From NCBI RefSeq assembly GCF_900607225.1, contig NZ_LR027842.1, positions 926,550 through 990,549 of the forward strand: 64,000 nucleotides of DNA. The letters run 5' to 3'. Positions within the stretch are counted from its first letter, which is position 1, and the number at the start of each line of letters is the position of its first letter. Below are positions 60,766 to 64,000 of the stretch, in pieces. The notes beneath the pieces are model-generated. The model worked only from the letters and a program-made list of their open reading frames with translations, searched no databases and had not been told where the DNA came from. A program made the translations under genes and the position numbers. The DNA is from [Pseudopropionibacterium] massiliense (lineage in GTDB: Bacteria > Actinomycetota > Actinomycetes > Propionibacteriales > Propionibacteriaceae).

Positions 60766-60893
60766 GGTCGCGGTTTCCCCGGGATGCTTGAAGCACGCCG
60801 GTGAGCGAGGGAGCTGCGGTGACCACGGCGGGACCCCGGCCCGGGATTCCCGGACCACCCCGAGCCCCTGGTGCAAGCAGGTTCACATCCCCG

Positions 60894-60899
60894 TAGTGT
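60894..60899 (+). promoter_or_regulatory. -10 hexamer of the DUF3090 gene
   Basis: TAGTGT, 7 bases before the GTG at 60907, which favours that start over the ATG in the next codon. Confidence 0.5.
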
Positions 60900-60906
60900 G
60901 GGGTGA

Positions 60907-61422
60907 GTGATGTACGAATTTCCTCACCCCGACCGCGTGGTCGTCGGTGCCCTCGGTCCTGTCGGGGAACGGAGCTTCGTCATCCAGATCCGTCAGGGGG
61001 AACACATGGTCGCCGTCGGCGTCCAGAGGGAGGCTGCACTGTCCATTGCCCGCCGCATCGACTCCCTGTTGCGGGAGGCGACGGCTCTCGGGTGGTTGGG
61101 CGACCCCCCGGAGGTCGAGCCCGAGCTCGGTCCGTTGGATGCCCCCGTTGACGTGCTGTTCAACGTCGGGGCCATCGGGTGGGCCCTCGACACCAGGAGG
61201 GGAGCCATCCAGCTCGAGTTCTACCCCGACGATCAGGACGTGCAGGGGATGGCCGGCCTGGTTCAGGTGTGGCTGTACCCCGGGGTGGCCAGGCAGTTCG
61301 CCGCGCGCGCCCGGATCATCGTCGCGACCGCCGACCCCAGCTGCCCGTTCTGCTCCCAGCCGGTGCACGCCGCCGGGCACATCTGCCCCCGCAGCAACGG
61401 GTACCGCGCACCGCTGTTCTGA
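60907..61422 (+). CDS. DUF3090 protein
   Basis: A 171-residue actinobacterial protein of unknown function. The C-terminal CPFCSQPVHAAGHICPRSNG has a CxxC and a HxC that look metal-binding. The N-terminal half is beta-rich (RVVVGALGPVGERSFVIQI). The family usually stands directly before mshC, as here (67 bases), so a link to mycothiol synthesis or use is often suspected. It starts GTG-ATG; the -10 spacing favours GTG. Confidence 0.85.
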   Translation: MMYEFPHPDRVVVGALGPVGERSFVIQIRQGEHMVAVGVQREAALSIARRIDSLLREATALGWLGDPPEVEPELGPLDAPVDVLFNVGAIGWALDTRRGAIQLEFYPDDQDVQGMAGLVQVWLYPGVARQFAARARIIVATADPSCPFCSQPVHAAGHICPRSNGYRAPLF

Positions 61423-61476
61423 CCCGGCACTCCGCCGATTCCGGTGTTGATTTCCGGGAGGGGCGCCGAAAGGCAG

Positions 61477-61482
61477 TAGTTT
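61477..61482 (+). promoter_or_regulatory. -10 hexamer of mshC
   Basis: TAGTTT, 7 bases before the ATG at 61490; only one base from the alternative GTG at 61484. Confidence 0.45.
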
Positions 61483-61489
61483 TGTGGCC

Positions 61490-62737
61490 ATGTATTCGTG
61501 GGCCCCAGTCGAGATACCCAGCATCCCGCCGTCGCAGGACGTGCCCAAGCAGCTCAGGCTGTACGACTCCTCCTCCGCCCGCACCATTCCCGTCGGACCC
61601 GTGGAGGGTACGGCCCGGATGTACGTGTGCGGAATCACTCCTTATGACGCCACACACCTGGGTCACGCCAACACCTACCTCACCTTCGATCTGGTGAATC
61701 GTGTCTGGCGGGACCTCGGCCTGGACGTCAACTACGTCCAGAACGTCACGGATGTGGATGATCCGCTGCTGGAACGCGCCGCCGCAACGGGGCAGGACTG
61801 GGAGGAACTGGCCGAGGACCAGACCGAGCTGTTCCGCTCCGACATGACCGCGCTGCGGGTCATCCCGCCCGACCGCTACGTCGGGGCGGTTGAATCGATT
61901 CCGTGCGTGGTGGAACTGATCGAGAAGCTGCTGCCCACCGGGCTGGTCTATCAGGTGGAGGATCCGGATCACCCGGACTGGTACTTCAATGCTGCGAGTG
62001 CTCCCGGTTTCGGGGAGGTCAGTCACTACGACGAGGAACGCATGCTCAAGATCTTCGCCGAGCGCGGCGGGGATCCCGATCGCCCCGGTAAACGCCATCC
62101 GTTGGACTGCCTGCTGTGGCGGTTCGCGCGCTCCGGGGAACCCAGCTGGACCTCGGCACTCGGTGATGGGCGGCCCGGCTGGCACATCGAGTGCACCGCC
62201 ATCTCCCTGCACCATCTCGGTCCCTGCTTCGATCTGCAGGGTGGGGGAACCGACCTGGTCTTCCCGCATCACGAGATGTGTGCCGCAGAGGCGCAGGCCG
62301 TGACGGGAGCGCCGATGGCCAGCGCTTACGTCCACTCCGGAATGGTTGGGCTCGGTGGGCGGAAGATGAGCAAGTCGAGGGGCAACCTGGAACTGGTGAG
62401 CAGGCTCAGGCAGCGCGGGGCCGATCCCATGGCGATCCGGCTGGCGCTGCTCGGCCAGCACTACCGCAGCGACTGGGAGTGGAGCCCGCAACTGCTGGAA
62501 CGCGCCACGCGACGTCTCGGTGTGTGGCGTTCCCTCCGTGACTTCCGGGCCACCCGGCCCACGGAAGAGATCGTCGCCGAGGTCCGGCGTGCCCTGCGCA
62601 ACGACCTGGATGCCCCGCTGGCGCTCGACATCATCGATGAATGGGCAACGGCGAGCATCGAATCCGGGGGGGAGGAAACCGACGGGTACGACAGGGTCGC
62701 GGCCGCGGTGGATGCGCTGCTCGGGGTCAAGCTGTGA
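61490..62737 (+). CDS. mshC: Mycothiol ligase (cysteine:GlcN-Ins ligase)
   Basis: Joins cysteine to glucosaminyl-inositol, the third step of mycothiol synthesis, the thiol buffer of actinobacteria. The 415-residue protein resembles cysteinyl-tRNA synthetase but lacks its anticodon-binding end. It has zinc-ligand Cys47 (YVCGITPYD), THLGHA (55-60, the HIGH motif), [12 protein letters not shown], and KMSKS (292-296). The first codon is set at ATG 61490 by the -10 spacing. hisE follows after 19 bases. Confidence 0.95.
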   Translation: MYSWAPVEIPSIPPSQDVPKQLRLYDSSSARTIPVGPVEGTARMYVCGITPYDATHLGHANTYLTFDLVNRVWRDLGLDVNYVQNVTDVDDPLLERAAATGQDWEELAEDQTELFRSDMTALRVIPPDRYVGAVESIPCVVELIEKLLPTGLVYQVEDPDHPDWYFNAASAPGFGEVSHYDEERMLKIFAERGGDPDRPGKRHPLDCLLWRFARSGEPSWTSALGDGRPGWHIECTAISLHHLGPCFDLQGGGTDLVFPHHEMCAAEAQAVTGAPMASAYVHSGMVGLGGRKMSKSRGNLELVSRLRQRGADPMAIRLALLGQHYRSDWEWSPQLLERATRRLGVWRSLRDFRATRPTEEIVAEVRRALRNDLDAPLALDIIDEWATASIESGGEETDGYDRVAAAVDALLGVKL

Positions 62738-62742
62738 CCCAC

Positions 62743-62748
62743 TAGGGT
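62743..62748 (+). promoter_or_regulatory. -10 hexamer of hisE
   Basis: TAGGGT, 8 bases before the GTG at 62757. Confidence 0.4.
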
Positions 62749-62756
62749 GTCGGTTC

Positions 62757-63020
62757 GTGAAGTCCTTTGAACAGCTCTTCGAACAGCTCCGCGAAACCGC
62801 CCGGACCCGACCGGAGGGGTCGTCGACCGTGGCCCGTCTGGATGCGGGAGTGCATCACATCGGCAAGAAGGTGGTGGAGGAGGCGGCCGAGGTGTGGATG
62901 GCCGCCGAGCACGAGACCAGGGACGCCGCGGCGCTGGAGATCAGTCAACTGCTGTACCACCTCCAGGTGATGATGATTGCGCTGGACCTGGACCTGAAGG
63001 ACGTGTACCGGCACCTGTGA
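62757..63020 (+). CDS. hisE: Phosphoribosyl-ATP pyrophosphatase
   Basis: Second step of histidine synthesis, hydrolysing phosphoribosyl-ATP to the monophosphate. The 87-residue all-alpha protein has [14 protein letters not shown], whose glutamates bind magnesium, and [15 protein letters not shown]. The GTG at 62757 gives the usual length. hisG follows after 16 bases, the common actinobacterial hisE-hisG pair. Confidence 0.93.
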   Translation: MKSFEQLFEQLRETARTRPEGSSTVARLDAGVHHIGKKVVEEAAEVWMAAEHETRDAAALEISQLLYHLQVMMIALDLDLKDVYRHL

Positions 63021-63036
63021 GCCGGGGGAGTTGAAG

Positions 63037-63882
63037 ATGCTGAAGATCGCCGTACCCAACAAGGGTTCCCTGGCCGAAACGGCCACCACCATGCTCCGGG
63101 CCGCCGGATACCGGCAACGTACCGACCCCAAGGACCTGACCCTGGTGGACTCCGCCCACGATGTCGAGTTCTACTACCTGCGTCCCCGCGACATCGCGGT
63201 GTACGTGGGGGAGGGACACCTCGATGTCGGGATCACCGGCCGAGACATGCTCCTCGACTCGGGTGCCCGCGCCACGGAGATCCTCCCCCTCGGTTTCGGT
63301 GCCAGTCGGTTCCGGTTCGCCGCGCCGTCCGACCGGCCCCACGACATCGCGGAGCTGGCGGGCAGACGCATCGCGACCTCCTACCCCGGGCTACTGGGGC
63401 GCTGGCTGGAGGAACGAGGCATCGAAGCAACCCTCGTGAAGCTCGACGGTGCCGTGGAATCCGCCATCAGGTTGGGGGTGGCCGACGTGGTGGCCGATGT
63501 CGTCGACACCGGGACCACCCTCCGCAGAGCCGGGCTCCAGGTCTTCGGAGAGCCCATCTGCACTTCCGAGGCGATCCTCATTCGACGTGACGAGGAAGTC
63601 GAGCCGGAGGGGCTGGCGTCGCTGAGAACCCGGCTCGAATCGGTGCTGGTCGCCCAGAACTATCTGATGATGGACTACAACGTTGCGGAGACGAACCTTG
63701 AAGGCACCACGGCCCTGGCCTCCGGGGTCAACGGTCCGACGGTCTCCCGCCTGGCGGAGCCCGGCTGGATGGCGGTGCGGGTTCTCGTGCCCCGGCGCGG
63801 CGCACACCTGCTGATGGATCGGCTGTTCGAGGCCGGGGCTCGTGGCATCATCCTGACCGAACTCAGCGCGGTCAGGCTCTGA
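63037..63882 (+). CDS. hisG: ATP phosphoribosyltransferase (long form)
   Basis: First, feedback-inhibited step of histidine synthesis, joining PRPP to ATP. The 281-residue protein has KIAVPNKGSL, VGITGRDML and the PRPP loop VADVVADVVDTGTTLR, plus the C-terminal ACT-like regulatory domain (from about 210) that marks the long form, which needs no HisZ. GGGGGAG lies 6 bases before the ATG at 63037, better than the TTG two codons earlier. Confidence 0.95.
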   Translation: MLKIAVPNKGSLAETATTMLRAAGYRQRTDPKDLTLVDSAHDVEFYYLRPRDIAVYVGEGHLDVGITGRDMLLDSGARATEILPLGFGASRFRFAAPSDRPHDIAELAGRRIATSYPGLLGRWLEERGIEATLVKLDGAVESAIRLGVADVVADVVDTGTTLRRAGLQVFGEPICTSEAILIRRDEEVEPEGLASLRTRLESVLVAQNYLMMDYNVAETNLEGTTALASGVNGPTVSRLAEPGWMAVRVLVPRRGAHLLMDRLFEAGARGIILTELSAVRL

Positions 63883-63896
63883 ACCGGGGCGGTCGA

Positions 63897-64000
63897 TCAG
63901 ACTATGCCCCGTTTCTTCAGGAGCGCCTCGATCTCGTCGAGATCATCATCGCCCGCGCCGGCGGCACCCTTCCGGGGGGTGGCAGCGGGCTGTGCGCCCG
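63897..64000 (-). CDS. C-terminal end of an unidentified protein
   Basis: The last 34 codons of a minus-strand gene that begins beyond the window. It reads GDDDLDEIEALLKKRGIV then stop, preceded by an Ala/Gly/Pro-rich stretch. Acidic, helical tails like this occur in several unrelated actinobacterial proteins, so no function is assigned. It is convergent with hisG, 14 bases apart. Confidence 0.6.
   Translation of the reverse strand, partial: GAQPAATPRKGAAGAGDDDLDEIEALLKKRGIV

Overview
The window is GC-rich actinobacterial DNA. Mycothiol ligase (mshC), GuaB1, a PspA/PspAA pair, class II DAHP synthase, a PASTA-domain kinase and several actinobacteria-only families (DUF3017, DUF3043, DUF3090) all point the same way. 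The gene set and intergenic repeats suggest a member of the Propionibacteriaceae (Arachnia-like); that family-level guess is inference. I saw no prophage, insertion sequence, CRISPR array or rRNA.

Layout. 1-5.6 kb: a radical SAM gene cut by the window edge, then purN-purH, folD, a DUF3017 gene and malate dehydrogenase. 5.9-9.4 kb: lpdA-sucB. 9.5-14.8 kb: an unknown gene, a TetR/SDR/glycosyltransferase operon with a broken SDR gene, and pepA. 15-21.4 kb: a siderophore transport locus in which four of five genes carry single-base frameshifts. 21.5-33 kb: arginase, PspA module, erpA, guaB1, trpD, a short A24 peptidase, cyclophilin and a DEDD/GIY-YIG nuclease. 33-43.5 kb: a cell-wall hydrolase, plsC, a MacS/MacR two-component pair, aroG, two tandem unknown paralogues, an EamA transporter and a PASTA kinase. 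43.6-49.3 kb: a second, intact iron locus (fepBDGC-fes type). 49.2-56 kb: P-type ATPase, polyprenyl synthase, metF and a HelD-like motor. 56-64 kb: DsbA-like protein, a TetR/MFS pair, tRNA-Leu, aldo/keto reductase, DUF3090, mshC, hisE and hisG.

How the parts work together. Both iron loci carry a DtxR/IdeR-like box near the first gene, so both should be shut off by iron. The intact one pairs a catecholate-type importer with an esterase that would release iron inside the cell; no siderophore synthetase is in the window. The backbone sucB, pepA, glycerate-kinase-like gene, erpA, trpD, nuclease, NlpC/P60, plsC, aroG, pknL, ids, metF, mshC, hisE, hisG is, as far as I recall, colinear with one arm of the Mycobacterium tuberculosis and Streptomyces chromosomes. 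The iron loci and the tandem paralogues look like insertions into it.

Two expression habits stand out. At least twenty genes have a TANNNT-like hexamer (one is CATAAT) ending 6-8 bases before the start codon and no Shine-Dalgarno sequence, which is the signature of leaderless transcription. Thirteen neighbouring gene pairs overlap by exactly four bases (GTGA or ATGA), implying translational coupling. The frameshifts near 12-20 kb should break that coupling.
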